NCBI RefSeq assembly: GCF_023715645.1
Contig: NZ_JAMBOP010000003.1
Location: 1 to 64,000 of the forward strand
DNA from: Bacillus cytotoxicus
GTDB lineage: Bacteria; Bacillota; Bacilli; Bacillales; Bacillaceae_G
Direction of reading: 5' to 3'
Length of the DNA: 64,000 bases
Under the pieces are notes generated by a model. The model had not been told where the DNA came from. It made no database searches and worked only from the letters and a program-made list of their open reading frames with translations. The position numbers and the translations under genes are program-made. This document shows, in pieces, positions 1-7,997 of the stretch. Every line of letters starts with the position of its first letter. The stretch's first letter is position 1.

Positions 1-30
1 TAGCTGTAATTCATCGGATACAGAAATAGA

Positions 31-229
31 CATAAAAAACGCCATCCTTTCTTATGATTCTACAGAAAGAATAGCGTATTTTTTCATTTTAGGGGGGATT
101 TTGTTTTCTTAGCTTGATAGCTATGTGGTGCTACCCCATGCAAATCAACTTAAGAAACTTCACTACCCCCAAAAGTAAAAAACGTTATTCTTTCTAAAAA
201 GCTAACTAGAAAGGATGACGTTTTTTATG
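31..229. repeat. Long imperfect palindrome (MITE-like element)
   Basis: The two halves (about 31-125 and 135-229) are inverted copies of each other. Both outer ends read cataaaaaacg going inward, followed by a catcctttct segment, an agaaagaat segment, a G-rich stretch and a core resembling cttgatagctatgtgg. Each half also contains its own smaller stem-loop. There is no ORF inside. A related core recurs at 8494-8578. It is probably a non-autonomous mobile element or a structured repeat; I cannot assign it to a named family. Confidence 0.6.
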
Positions 230-245
230 AATCTTTCGATGTTGA

Positions 246-325
246 GGAATACATTCTTCCCCAAAACGAGAAAATGTACATCTCCAGATGAAATGTACAT
301 TTCTTTGTTTTGAGGATTCTTCAAA
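246..325. repeat. Second hairpin repeat next to the palindrome
   Basis: The arms ccccaaaacgagaaaatgtacatct and the inverted counterpart ending near 325 pair around the tetraloop ccag at about 283. A weakly similar gatagcaacgtagcaatacccc core follows at 334-358. The short ORF that could be read through this block is not credible, because the block is palindromic and lacks a ribosome binding site. Confidence 0.5.
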
Positions 326-444
326 ATATTATCTTGATAGCAACGTAGCAATACCCCTAAGAGACCTAAAAAACCTCTAATCGATAAATTCATGTTACTA
401 TTCTTGATATTACTGTTGAGCCGCCTTCGGTAGTTTATCAAAGA

Positions 445-1281
445 TTAGTCTTTTAAAAATGTTAATAATGCTTCATTAAATTCTTTTGCATGAGTTGCGT
501 TTAATCCATGAGGACCACCTTTTATAAGAGCGAGTTTACTACCAGGAATGGAATCATATGTGCGTTCTCCACTTAACTCAAAAGGTACAGTTGCATCAGA
601 GTCACCGTGAATAATAAGAGTAGGTATATTGAACTTTTCCAAGTCTTTTCTAAAATCGGTCATACTAAAGGCGGTAATACAATCGAGTGTTCCTTTAGGG
701 GATGCACTAGCCCCAATATCCCAATTATATAAACGGAATGGCTCACTAACTAAATCTGTTCGATTACCAGCTGCGAAAAATCCCTTAGTAAATTCGTCAA
801 GAAATGCAAGGCGGTCATTTATCACGCCACTTTTGAATTCTTCAATTGCTGCATCATCTAATGCCCCTTCAGGATGATCCTCTGATTTGTATAAATATGG
901 AGGAACTGCTCCAGCAAAAACAGCCTTTTCAATACGATCTGTTCCATATGTACTAATGTACCGAGCTACCTCGCCTCCACCCATAGAAAAACCAACAAGT
1001 GTGACATTTTGAAGATCTAAATGTTCTATTAGTTGATGTAAATCAGAAGTAAAGGTATCATATTCATATCCTTCCCACGGCTGAGATGACTTTCCAAAGC
1101 CTCGACGATCATATGTTATAACTCTGTATCCAGCCTCAACAAGAGCGGGAACTTGGTATTCCCAAGATCGACCACTTAACGGCCAACCATGAATTAGTAC
1201 AACTGGTTTTCCAATACCATGATCCTCATAATATATCTCAATTGGTGCTTGATTTTCGGTTCCTACAGTAATTTTTGTCAT
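445..1281 (-). CDS. Alpha/beta hydrolase, cofactor-free haloperoxidase / arylesterase type
   Basis: This is a 278-residue cytoplasmic alpha/beta hydrolase of the non-haem chloroperoxidase/esterase group, close to the usual ~275 residues. The oxyanion HGWP motif is at about 31-34. The nucleophile elbow GFSMGG places Ser99, HGDSDATVPFE gives catalytic Asp229, and GPHGL gives His258, so the triad is complete. Family members hydrolyse esters and, with organic acids and peroxide, can halogenate; the natural substrate is unknown. I chose the ATG at 1281 because GGAGG lies 8 nt upstream; the longer reading frame has no comparable site. It is monocistronic and divergent from the YcaC-type operon, sharing its ~500 bp control region. 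Confidence 0.85.
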   Translation of the reverse strand: MTKITVGTENQAPIEIYYEDHGIGKPVVLIHGWPLSGRSWEYQVPALVEAGYRVITYDRRGFGKSSQPWEGYEYDTFTSDLHQLIEHLDLQNVTLVGFSMGGGEVARYISTYGTDRIEKAVFAGAVPPYLYKSEDHPEGALDDAAIEEFKSGVINDRLAFLDEFTKGFFAAGNRTDLVSEPFRLYNWDIGASASPKGTLDCITAFSMTDFRKDLEKFNIPTLIIHGDSDATVPFELSGERTYDSIPGSKLALIKGGPHGLNATHAKEFNEALLTFLKD

Positions 1282-1570
1282 TCTTCTACCTCCAAAAAAC
1301 ATTCTAATATATATCCTTTTCTTCAATAATCCGGATGAATCTCGCAACCTATTTATGCACGTTTATGTTGTGAATTCTAAGCATGAAACTCTATTGTTCC
1401 GATGAATTCATTTTTTGTTTTTGTAGCAATTCCCCATCTAATACCTTTTTCATCATGAAATAATTGCTGAACATTCTTCATATTCAATTCTAATAGCAAA
1501 AGTAGGTAACTATCAATATTGTTCTATCTATAGAATGTATAGGTAAAACCAATCAATTTTATGGTAAAAA

Positions 1571-1716
1571 TAACTATAGTTACCATCTATACAAATTATA
1601 GAAAATTTAGAATTGATTAATTAATTGGTTTTCAAATACTATAAATTTGTATAGTGCTTCATGTTCTGTGAATGGTGCTATAACTAATATTAACGGTCAG
1701 TTTAGTTATAAACTAA
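1571..1716. promoter_or_regulatory. Cluster of dyad-symmetric boxes, possible LysR-type operators
   Basis: The 516 bp between the hydrolase and the first YcaC-type gene contain no ORF but several short dyads. These are TAACTATAGTTA (1571-1582), CTATACAAATTATAG (1587-1601), ACTATA-6-TATAGT (1638-1655) and TTAGTTATAAACTAA (1702-1716). Two of them fit the T-N11-A pattern of LysR boxes. The LysR gene at 6113-6991 sits at the other end of the operon, so it is the natural candidate regulator. Binding is inferred from symmetry only. Confidence 0.5.
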
Positions 1717-1797
1717 TCGTAACAAACGGAGAAGTTTATGATGATATTCCACTGTTTAAACTTTCTTCGATTACTTAATTTTTAGGAGGAATACATA

Positions 1798-2442
1798 ATG
1801 GCTGATCTCTATTCTCGTATTAACAAAGATGATGCTGTCGTTCTTTTAGTAGATCATCAAACTGGTCTTATGTCCGGACTAGTACGTGACTATGGTGTTG
1901 ATGAATTCAAGAACAATGTTTTAGCTCTTGCTCACACTGCTAAGTTTTTTGATTTACCAGTTATTTTAACAACAAGCTTTGAACATGGACCTAACGGACC
2001 TTTAATGCAAGAATTGGTTGACCTCTTTCCTCACGCACCAAAAATAGCTCGACCAGGACAAATTAACGCATGGGATAATGATGATTTTGTAGAAGCAATC
2101 GAAGAAACTGGAAAAAAACAAATTATCATCGCGGGCGTAGTTACGGACGTTTGCGTTGCTTTCCCAGCACTTTCCGCTACAAAAGCTGGATATGAAGTAT
2201 TTGCTGTTACTGATGCTTCAGGAACTTTCAGTAAACAAGTTGCAGATGCTGCCAATACGCGTATGGCACATAGTGGCGTACAACTCATGAACTGGTTTAG
2301 CGTAGCTTGCGAATTACAACGCGATTGGCGCAACGATGTCGAAGGTTTTGGCAATTTGCTTGCTAGTAATCTTCCAGGCTATCAAAATATAATTGGAAGC
2401 TATATGGGAGCTCAGCGAGATCTTAGTAAACAAAATGCATAA
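1798..2442 (+). CDS. YcaC-type isochorismatase-superfamily hydrolase
   Basis: This 214-residue cysteine hydrolase is strikingly similar throughout to E. coli YcaC as I remember it, including the blocks VLLVDHQ, LTTSFE-GPNGPL, IARPG-INAWDN and IIAGVVTDVCVAFPAL. The triad is visible as Asp19, Lys82 and Cys119. YcaC proteins are cytosolic oligomers with no firmly established physiological substrate; nicotinamidase/isochorismatase-like C-N or C-O hydrolysis is the family chemistry. A ggagga ribosome site lies 8 nt before the ATG. It is the first gene of a four-gene operon, with an attenuator-like hairpin before the next gene. Confidence 0.88.
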   Translation: MADLYSRINKDDAVVLLVDHQTGLMSGLVRDYGVDEFKNNVLALAHTAKFFDLPVILTTSFEHGPNGPLMQELVDLFPHAPKIARPGQINAWDNDDFVEAIEETGKKQIIIAGVVTDVCVAFPALSATKAGYEVFAVTDASGTFSKQVADAANTRMAHSGVQLMNWFSVACELQRDWRNDVEGFGNLLASNLPGYQNIIGSYMGAQRDLSKQNA

Positions 2443-2499
2443 ATGTATTCCAAAGAAATAGCTTTAAATCACTTTTTAAAAAGTGGATAGTATAAATTT

Positions 2500-2526
2500 A
2501 GCGCTGATTAAATCAGCGCTCTCTTT
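2500..2526 (+). terminator. Intercistronic hairpin, possible partial terminator
   Basis: AGCGCTGA and TCAGCGCT form a perfect 8-bp stem with loop ttaaa, followed by ctctttta. It lies in the 192 bp between the two hydrolase genes. It may reduce read-through or stabilise the upstream message. Confidence 0.6.
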
Positions 2527-2634
2527 TAAATTAAAAAGTAAAGCAAAACTTTTATTTTTACGATTACAGTTTTAATTAACAGGAAATAAATCACTTTCTA
2601 AAAATTGTAACAATTAAAAAAGGAGCGTTTTATT

Positions 2635-3279
2635 ATGAGTAATTTAGAATTGTTAAATCCCGAGAACAGTGCCTTAATTTTGATTGATTTTCAGCCTCAA
2701 ATGACTTTTGGAGTTGCAAGTATTGACAGACAAACATTGATTAATAACGTTATGTTGCTTGCTAAATCAGCAAAAACTTTTAACGTACCTACTATTCTTA
2801 CTACAGTTGAAACACGCAGCTTTTCTGGTTATTTTTGGCCACAAATTCTTGACATATTCCCAAACCATGAAATTATAGAACGTAGTTCAATGAACTCTTG
2901 GGAAGATCCAAAATTTGTTGAGGCAGTTAAAGCAACAGGTAGAAAGAAATTAATATTTGCAGCACTTTGGACTGAGGTTTGCCTTGCATTCCCTGTACTT
3001 GAAGCAATTAAAGCTGGCTATGAGGTTTATGCAGTTGATGATGCTTCAGGTGGTACTAGTTTGACAGCACATAACGCTGCTATGCGTCGTGTAGAACAAG
3101 CTGGTGCAATTCCAGTGACAGCAATCCAAGTTTTACTTGAATACCAACGTGACTGGGCGCGCAAAGACACTTATGATGCTGTTATGGAAATTGTAAAAGA
3201 ACACACTGGCGCTTATGGTCAAGGTGTAGAATATGCATATACTATGGTACATGGCGCGCTTCCAAGCAGAAAATTATGA
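2635..3279 (+). CDS. Second isochorismatase-family hydrolase (YcaC-like paralogue)
   Basis: The 214-residue protein is a diverged paralogue of its upstream neighbour. Asp18 lies in LILIDFQ and the nucleophile Cys116 in LWTEVCLAFP. At the position of the catalytic lysine the motif reads IIERSSMNSWED with an arginine, a variant seen in this subgroup; this suggests a shifted substrate or mechanism. The ribosome site aaggagcg lies 8 nt upstream of the ATG. Its TGA overlaps the ATG of the next gene in an ATGA junction, so translation of the two is probably coupled. Product specificity is unknown. Confidence 0.85.
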   Translation: MSNLELLNPENSALILIDFQPQMTFGVASIDRQTLINNVMLLAKSAKTFNVPTILTTVETRSFSGYFWPQILDIFPNHEIIERSSMNSWEDPKFVEAVKATGRKKLIFAALWTEVCLAFPVLEAIKAGYEVYAVDDASGGTSLTAHNAAMRRVEQAGAIPVTAIQVLLEYQRDWARKDTYDAVMEIVKEHTGAYGQGVEYAYTMVHGALPSRKL

Positions 3280-3869
3280 ACCAAGAAAGAGTGACTGTCG
3301 GAGAGACTCATATTGGGAACACGATGGATGCTAGCGGTCCAGTAACAACGATTGTTACATGGAAAATCCAAGAAGGTAGAGAAAAACAGTTTGAAACATG
3401 GAGACATGAAATCGAAGCTGCCGCTACTAAATTCTCAGGGCATTTAGGCGTAAATCTAATAGTCCCCAATAACGAATCCAGAGAGTATACTGTTATTTTT
3501 CGCTTCGATACGTATGAGCATCTACGTGCTTGGCAAGAATCAGATATCCGTCGAGATTTGTTAAAACGGGCAGAACAATTTCAAGCTACTAATCCAACTT
3601 ACAAAACGGAAAGCAGTTTGGCTTATTGGTTTGTTACTCCGAAAACGCCAGTTCCACCGCCAAAATGGAAAATGTCTATTGTTACCGTTCTTGGTGTATG
3701 GCCTCTTAGCATGTTGGTACCTAAAGTGATAGGACCTATTATAAAAAATATGAATCCTATTATGTCAGCTTTTTTTGTTTCTGTATGTATAGTGTCCTTG
3801 CTATCATGGGTTGTCATGCCGATTTACGGTAAAATATTTCATCCATGGTTACAAAATAATAGGAAGTAG
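3276..3869 (+). CDS. Antibiotic-biosynthesis-monooxygenase (ABM) domain protein with membrane tail
   Basis: This is a 197-residue protein. Residues ~22-110 look like an ABM/dimeric alpha-beta barrel domain (VTTIVTWKIQEGREKQFETW, FSGHLGVNLI, YTVIFRFDTYEHLRAWQES). Two hydrophobic segments at about 133-157 and 163-186 would anchor it in the membrane. ABM domains act as small cofactor-free monooxygenases or isomerases, or as ligand-binding dimers. The gene is translationally coupled to the upstream hydrolase and ends 13 nt before the amidohydrolase start, so it belongs to the same operon. A membrane-tethered partner for the operon's chemistry is an inference. Confidence 0.8.
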   Translation: MNQERVTVGETHIGNTMDASGPVTTIVTWKIQEGREKQFETWRHEIEAAATKFSGHLGVNLIVPNNESREYTVIFRFDTYEHLRAWQESDIRRDLLKRAEQFQATNPTYKTESSLAYWFVTPKTPVPPPKWKMSIVTVLGVWPLSMLVPKVIGPIIKNMNPIMSAFFVSVCIVSLLSWVVMPIYGKIFHPWLQNNRK

Positions 3870-3882
3870 ACGAGGTGTGAAC

Positions 3883-5718
3883 ATGAATTTACCGGATATG
3901 ATCTTATATAACGGAAAAATTACTACCCTTGATCCCTCTCAACCTGAGGTATCGGCTATCGCCATAACTGATGGTTTAGTCACTGCAGTAGGTGGAGATG
4001 AGCTTCTTGATAGTGCCACAGAAAAAACAAAAAAAATAGACCTTAAAAGAAAGAGAGCTATTCCAGGCTTGAATGACTCTCATATACACGTTATTCGTGG
4101 CGGTCTTCATTATAATATGGAATTGCGCTGGGAAGGTGTGCCATCACTTGCTATTGCCCTAGAAATGCTTAGAGAGCAGGCAAGGCGTACACCTGCTCCC
4201 CAGTGGGTAAGAGTAGTTGGAGGTTGGTCTGAATTTCAATTTAAAGAGAGACGGATGCCAACTTTGGAAGAGATTAATGCCGTTTCTGAAGACACTCCTG
4301 TCTTTGTGCTACATCTTTACGATAGAGCACTTGTAAATCGTGCTGGGCTGCGTGCACTGGGATACACAAAAGATACCCCAGACCCTCCGGGCTGTTTAAT
4401 TGAGCGGGATAAACGAGGTAATCCAACAGGCCTTTTAATTGCCAATCCTAACGCTTCTATTCTTTATTCAAGTTTGGGGAGAGCTCCAGTACTTAATTTT
4501 GACGATCAGATTAACTCAACTCGTCATTTTATGCGCGAATTAAATAGATTAGGTATCACAAGTGCCATTGATGCAGGTGGCGGATTCCAAAATTATCCTG
4601 ATGATTACAAAGTTGTTGAACATTTAGCTGAGAAAGATCAATTAACTTTGCGTATTGCATATAATCTATTTACGCAAAATCCAAATCATGAATATGAAGA
4701 CTTTGCTTCATGGGCAAAGATTGTTTCTCCAGGTCAAGGAAATGATAAGTATAAAATGAATGGTGCCGGAGAAATGTTAGTATTCTCGGCAGCCGATTTT
4801 GAAAAATTTCAGATGCCGCAGCCCGAACTAGCTACGGTGATGGAAGCTGACTTAAAGAAAGTAATTTCTCTATTAGTGGAAAAACGTTGGCCATTCCGCT
4901 TACATGCAACTTATGACGAGTCAATAACACGTTTCTTAAATGTGTTTGAGGAAGTCAACAAAGAAATTCCTTTTAATGGTCTACGCTGGTGGTTTGACCA
5001 TGCAGAAACAATCTCGGATCGTAGTATGGAACGTGTTAAGGCTTTAAATGGTGGTATTGCCATCCAAGACCGCATGGCTTTCCAAGGTGAATACTTTGTT
5101 GATTTATACGGAAAAGAAGCTGCAAAGCGTACTCCTCCGATTTATCGTATGCTAGACCTTGGTATACCTGTTGGCGCTGGTAGTGATGCAACCAGGGTTT
5201 CTAGCTATAACCCTTGGGTTGCTCTTTACTGGATGGTTGCCGGAAAAACCATTGGTGGTCTTTCGATATACGATGAAAAAAATAAACTTGACAGAAAAGT
5301 AGCCCTGGAACTATATTCCAAAGGAAGTGCGTGGTTCTCTGGTGATGAAGGCAAAAAGGGAACCCTTGCAGTAGGTCAGTTTGCTGATATTGCTGTATTG
5401 TCTGCTGACTACTTTACTGTGCCAGAAGAAGAAATCAAAGCCCTTGAATCATTACTCACTATTATGGGTGGGCAGGTTGTTTATGGAAATGATGAATTTA
5501 AAAATTTATCACCTGAATTGCCGCCAGCATCACCTGATTGGGCACCGACTGGAGTTTATGGTTATGGGGGCGCTAACCTAGCCCATAATATACTTTCTCA
5601 CGATGCCAATGGTCACAAGTTACATAGTTGCAGTAACCCTCTCCATCAACACACTCATACCGTAATAGGAAAAGATGGAACTAAATGGGGTATTGGTTGT
5701 ACTTGCTTTGCTTTCTAA
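3883..5718 (+). CDS. Amidohydrolase (YtcJ/amidohydrolase-3 type) with His/Cys-rich C-terminus
   Basis: This 611-residue metal-dependent hydrolase shows the amidohydrolase metal ligands: His67 and His69 in NDSHIHV, His341 in RLHATYD, His373 in FDHAE and Asp435 in GSDA. The start at 3883 has gaggtg upstream; the longer frame runs back into the previous gene. YtcJ-like enzymes hydrolyse amide or ester bonds of N-acyl or aromatic substrates. Unusually, the last ~40 residues carry many potential metal ligands (HSCSNPLHQHTHT, then WGIGCTCFAF). It is the last gene of the operon and is followed by a strong terminator. The substrate is unknown. Confidence 0.85.
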   Translation: MNLPDMILYNGKITTLDPSQPEVSAIAITDGLVTAVGGDELLDSATEKTKKIDLKRKRAIPGLNDSHIHVIRGGLHYNMELRWEGVPSLAIALEMLREQARRTPAPQWVRVVGGWSEFQFKERRMPTLEEINAVSEDTPVFVLHLYDRALVNRAGLRALGYTKDTPDPPGCLIERDKRGNPTGLLIANPNASILYSSLGRAPVLNFDDQINSTRHFMRELNRLGITSAIDAGGGFQNYPDDYKVVEHLAEKDQLTLRIAYNLFTQNPNHEYEDFASWAKIVSPGQGNDKYKMNGAGEMLVFSAADFEKFQMPQPELATVMEADLKKVISLLVEKRWPFRLHATYDESITRFLNVFEEVNKEIPFNGLRWWFDHAETISDRSMERVKALNGGIAIQDRMAFQGEYFVDLYGKEAAKRTPPIYRMLDLGIPVGAGSDATRVSSYNPWVALYWMVAGKTIGGLSIYDEKNKLDRKVALELYSKGSAWFSGDEGKKGTLAVGQFADIAVLSADYFTVPEEEIKALESLLTIMGGQVVYGNDEFKNLSPELPPASPDWAPTGVYGYGGANLAHNILSHDANGHKLHSCSNPLHQHTHTVIGKDGTKWGIGCTCFAF

Positions 5719-5724
5719 GTCAGG

Positions 5725-5752
5725 ACCACCGGTATAATGCCGGTGGTTTTCT
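5725..5752 (+). terminator. Rho-independent terminator of the hydrolase operon
   Basis: accaccgg pairs with ccggtggt around a short loop, followed by ttttcttt, 7 bp after the amidohydrolase stop. Confidence 0.9.
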
Positions 5753-5914
5753 TTCTACAATAAGGGTATGACGCCGAAGACGGGCCCAAATAGTAATGGT
5801 ATTAAGATCATAATGGTAATATGGGCTCTGGTGCAAATAATATGTAGATTCGCAATAGCAGTATATCCCTAACGGAATCTATTACTATGCGGTAAGACCG
5901 AAGAGTTGATTGAT

Positions 5915-6070
5915 TATCTTGACTTGTTTTTTGACAAACTTCTCTCTTTGCAAAGTCTGTCCTTTTTCCCTTAAATAAAAGTCAATGGCATTCCCTTTTG
6001 AATCGAACTACACCACACATATAAATCCACTGCCCTTTGACTTTAATATAGGTCTCATCCCAAGACTTAA
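5915..6070 (-). pseudogene. Decayed IS6-family (IS240-like) transposase fragment
   Basis: Reading the minus strand gives SWDETYIKVKGQWIYM, then, after a frameshift, IDFYLREKGQTLQ followed by FVKKQ. These match the DDE-domain blocks DETYIKVKGQW and IDFYLS of IS6/IS240 transposases. Stop codons and frameshifts interrupt the frame, and the helix-turn-helix and catalytic C-terminus are absent. I found no terminal inverted repeats. The ~160 bp between the operon terminator and this fossil show no gene. Confidence 0.75.
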
Positions 6071-6112
6071 AGATTACTTTCAATTTTTACACTAGAATCA
6101 TTATTGTTTCTA

Positions 6113-6991
6113 TTATACTGATACTTTTTCAGGATCATTTAACTTCTGCATAAAGATACGTGCTGCAAAACTTAAAAATTTATCATCAAAGTGAATAAGA
6201 TTAATATCTTGACTTGGTGTTGGATCAGTAATACGAACTATGCTTAAGGTATCATTATTAACAAAGTCAACCAGTGAAAGAGGTATTATGGCAACCCCAT
6301 ATCCATTGTATACAAGACTCAATAGAGAAATAGAAGATTTTGTTTCTATATTTGCTTCAGATAAAGATAACCCTAAAATTTCATAATATATCTTAATCGA
6401 TTCACGACAACTACATGAAACCATTACTCTACTCAGCCCTGCTAATTCTCGAAAAGAAACAAATGATTTTTCATTCAAAGGATGATTTTTTGGAATTACA
6501 AGGACGAGATCTTCGCTATACAAAAGGGTGCCTGTTAATGTGTCTGGAATTTGAGCACTACGTGTGATCCCTATATCAATATTTTTGTCAACGATTTGAT
6601 TTACAGCAACCTCTGATTCTATAATTTTCACTACAATGTTGGGATAATGTTGTTGAAACTTCATAATATAAGGCGTTAAATAAGTGAGATCTTCTAATAA
6701 ACCTCCTATAGTAATCACACCTCTTTTCACACCCTTTAATTCAAAAATTTCATTATAAACCTCATCAAATTGTTGCATGATAAATTTTCCTTTATCAAAT
6801 AGCAATTTACCTGCTTCTGTAATTTTGATACCTCTTCCAACTCGATGAAATAAAGGTGTATCAAGTTCACCTTCTAACACACGTATCTGTTGACTTAAAG
6901 TCGGCTGTGAAATACCTAGAACTTCCGCAGCTTTAGTAAAACTACCATTATTACAAACTTGAATAAAATACTCTAAATGACGTAATTCCAT
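6113..6991 (-). CDS. LysR-family transcriptional regulator
   Basis: The 292-residue protein has an N-terminal winged HTH (residues ~1-60; EYFIQVCNNGSFTKAAEVLGISQPTLSQQI) and a LysR substrate-binding domain (~90-285), of CynR/CysB-like length. The ATG has a GGAGGG site about 12 nt upstream. It is convergent with the YcaC/amidohydrolase operon, from which only the IS6 fossil separates it. Regulators of this family usually bind T-N11-A dyads and respond to a pathway metabolite. Such dyads occur at 1571-1716, so control of that operon is likely but not shown. Confidence 0.87.
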   Translation of the reverse strand: MELRHLEYFIQVCNNGSFTKAAEVLGISQPTLSQQIRVLEGELDTPLFHRVGRGIKITEAGKLLFDKGKFIMQQFDEVYNEIFELKGVKRGVITIGGLLEDLTYLTPYIMKFQQHYPNIVVKIIESEVAVNQIVDKNIDIGITRSAQIPDTLTGTLLYSEDLVLVIPKNHPLNEKSFVSFRELAGLSRVMVSCSCRESIKIYYEILGLSLSEANIETKSSISLLSLVYNGYGVAIIPLSLVDFVNNDTLSIVRITDPTPSQDINLIHFDDKFLSFAARIFMQKLNDPEKVSV

Positions 6992-7180
6992 TCTTGATAC
7001 CCACCCTCCGCTTTATGAAAGATTCACATTTAAAAGAACAATTTGTATGCGTTATCATAACAACTATCTTTCCTGTTTATACTAATTGTAATTCCATTAT
7101 TTCTTCACTTCGGATTCCAATAAATGTAATACCATGTATTGATTTTTTCCTCCTATTTATTTAATTTATATTTAATTAGG

Positions 7181-7200
7181 ATATTACTAATTCGAGATAT
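7181..7200. promoter_or_regulatory. Degenerate MhqR-like half operator
   Basis: The sequence atattactaattcgagatat repeats the right half (aattcgagat) of the perfect palindrome at 7678-7693. It lies just beyond the 3' end of the MarR gene. It could be a second binding site; no divergent gene starts next to it. Confidence 0.35.
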
Positions 7201-7211
7201 ACTTCTAAAAA

Positions 7212-7664
7212 TTATAGTTCTTGTGCATAATATCCTAATTTCTTCAACTGTTTCATTATCAATTTTTTCTCAATATAGTCCAAACCACCAAATATTTGCC
7301 GAATCACCTCTTTATGCTGAGGGAAAATAGTATCCATCAATTCAATACCTTCTGAAGTAATTGACGCATACGTGACACGACGGTCTATAAGACATGGTTT
7401 TCGTATTAAGAACCTCTTCTTTTCTAACTTATCCACTACATACGTGATACTACTACTTGCAAGTAATATTTTGTCTCCAATTTTTTGTATAGGCTGCTCG
7501 CCTTTACTGTACAGTAGCTCAAGCACTGCAAATTCAGTTGGATTAAGTCCATAACTTTTTATATCATCTTCAATTCGCTTAGTGATTGACTGTACTGCCC
7601 TTGATAATATAACAAATAACTTTAAAGATAAGTTCTCATCGTTAATCACGCCCGTAATTACCAA
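7212..7664 (-). CDS. mhqR: MarR-family repressor, MhqR-like
   Basis: The 150-residue (or 145) MarR-type winged-helix protein contains LKLFVILSRA, GLNPTEFAVLELLYSKG, KILLASSSITYVVDKLEKK and the basic wing DRRVTYASIT. This resembles B. subtilis MhqR, which represses quinone/catechol detoxification genes, and upstream lies an exact copy of the MhqR-type operator core. The frame opens at a TTG (7664), but a GTG at 7649 is equally credible since AAAGGA lies before both. No quinone reductase or dioxygenase gene is adjacent, so the regulon must be elsewhere. The repressor assignment is firm; the MhqR name rests on motif and operator similarity. Confidence 0.8.
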   Translation of the reverse strand: MVITGVINDENLSLKLFVILSRAVQSITKRIEDDIKSYGLNPTEFAVLELLYSKGEQPIQKIGDKILLASSSITYVVDKLEKKRFLIRKPCLIDRRVTYASITSEGIELMDTIFPQHKEVIRQIFGGLDYIEKKLIMKQLKKLGYYAQEL

Positions 7665-7677
7665 TCCTTTACAAGTT

Positions 7678-7693
7678 ATCTCGAATTCGAGAT
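7678..7693. promoter_or_regulatory. Perfect 16-bp palindrome, MhqR-type operator
   Basis: ATCTCGAATTCGAGAT is a perfect palindrome 14 bp upstream of the repressor start. It matches the known B. subtilis MhqR box (ATCTcgaAtTCgAGAT). Its position implies autoregulation. Confidence 0.8.
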
Positions 7694-7837
7694 TTATTAT
7701 ATTATCGTCAAAATATTATGTCAATAATTTATTTTAGTTTTATCAAACCACCTATAATTTATTTCTCAACATAAGACATATGGAATCGTAAGAAAATAAT
7801 TGTTAAAATATAAGCATCTCAATTGCGTTATTTTTTT

Positions 7838-7872
7838 AAGAGGGCTTGTTTTCTAATGCAAGCTCTCTTTTG
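7838..7872. terminator. Orphan stem-loop terminator
   Basis: agagggcttg and caagctctct form a 10-bp stem followed by tttt. No complete gene ends here on either strand. It may be left from a deleted gene next to the deacetylase fragment. Confidence 0.6.
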
Positions 7873-7997
7873 TCATAGTCTAAATGGAATTCGGACACAT
7901 TTTACATGGTGAGTTTTGTCCTCTTTTAGCGATAGAGACAAAAAATCAAACTTCAAAATAACCGCTATTAATCTATAAAACACGGACATACCAATGA

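Noticed and set aside
202-441. 79-residue minus-strand ORF at the window start
   Set aside because: It runs through two palindromic repeats, has no ribosome site or recognisable domain, and its composition reflects the hairpins.
7139-7330. Plus-strand ORF of 63 residues over the MarR gene end
   Set aside because: It overlaps the real repressor gene on the other strand and has no ribosome site or family resemblance.
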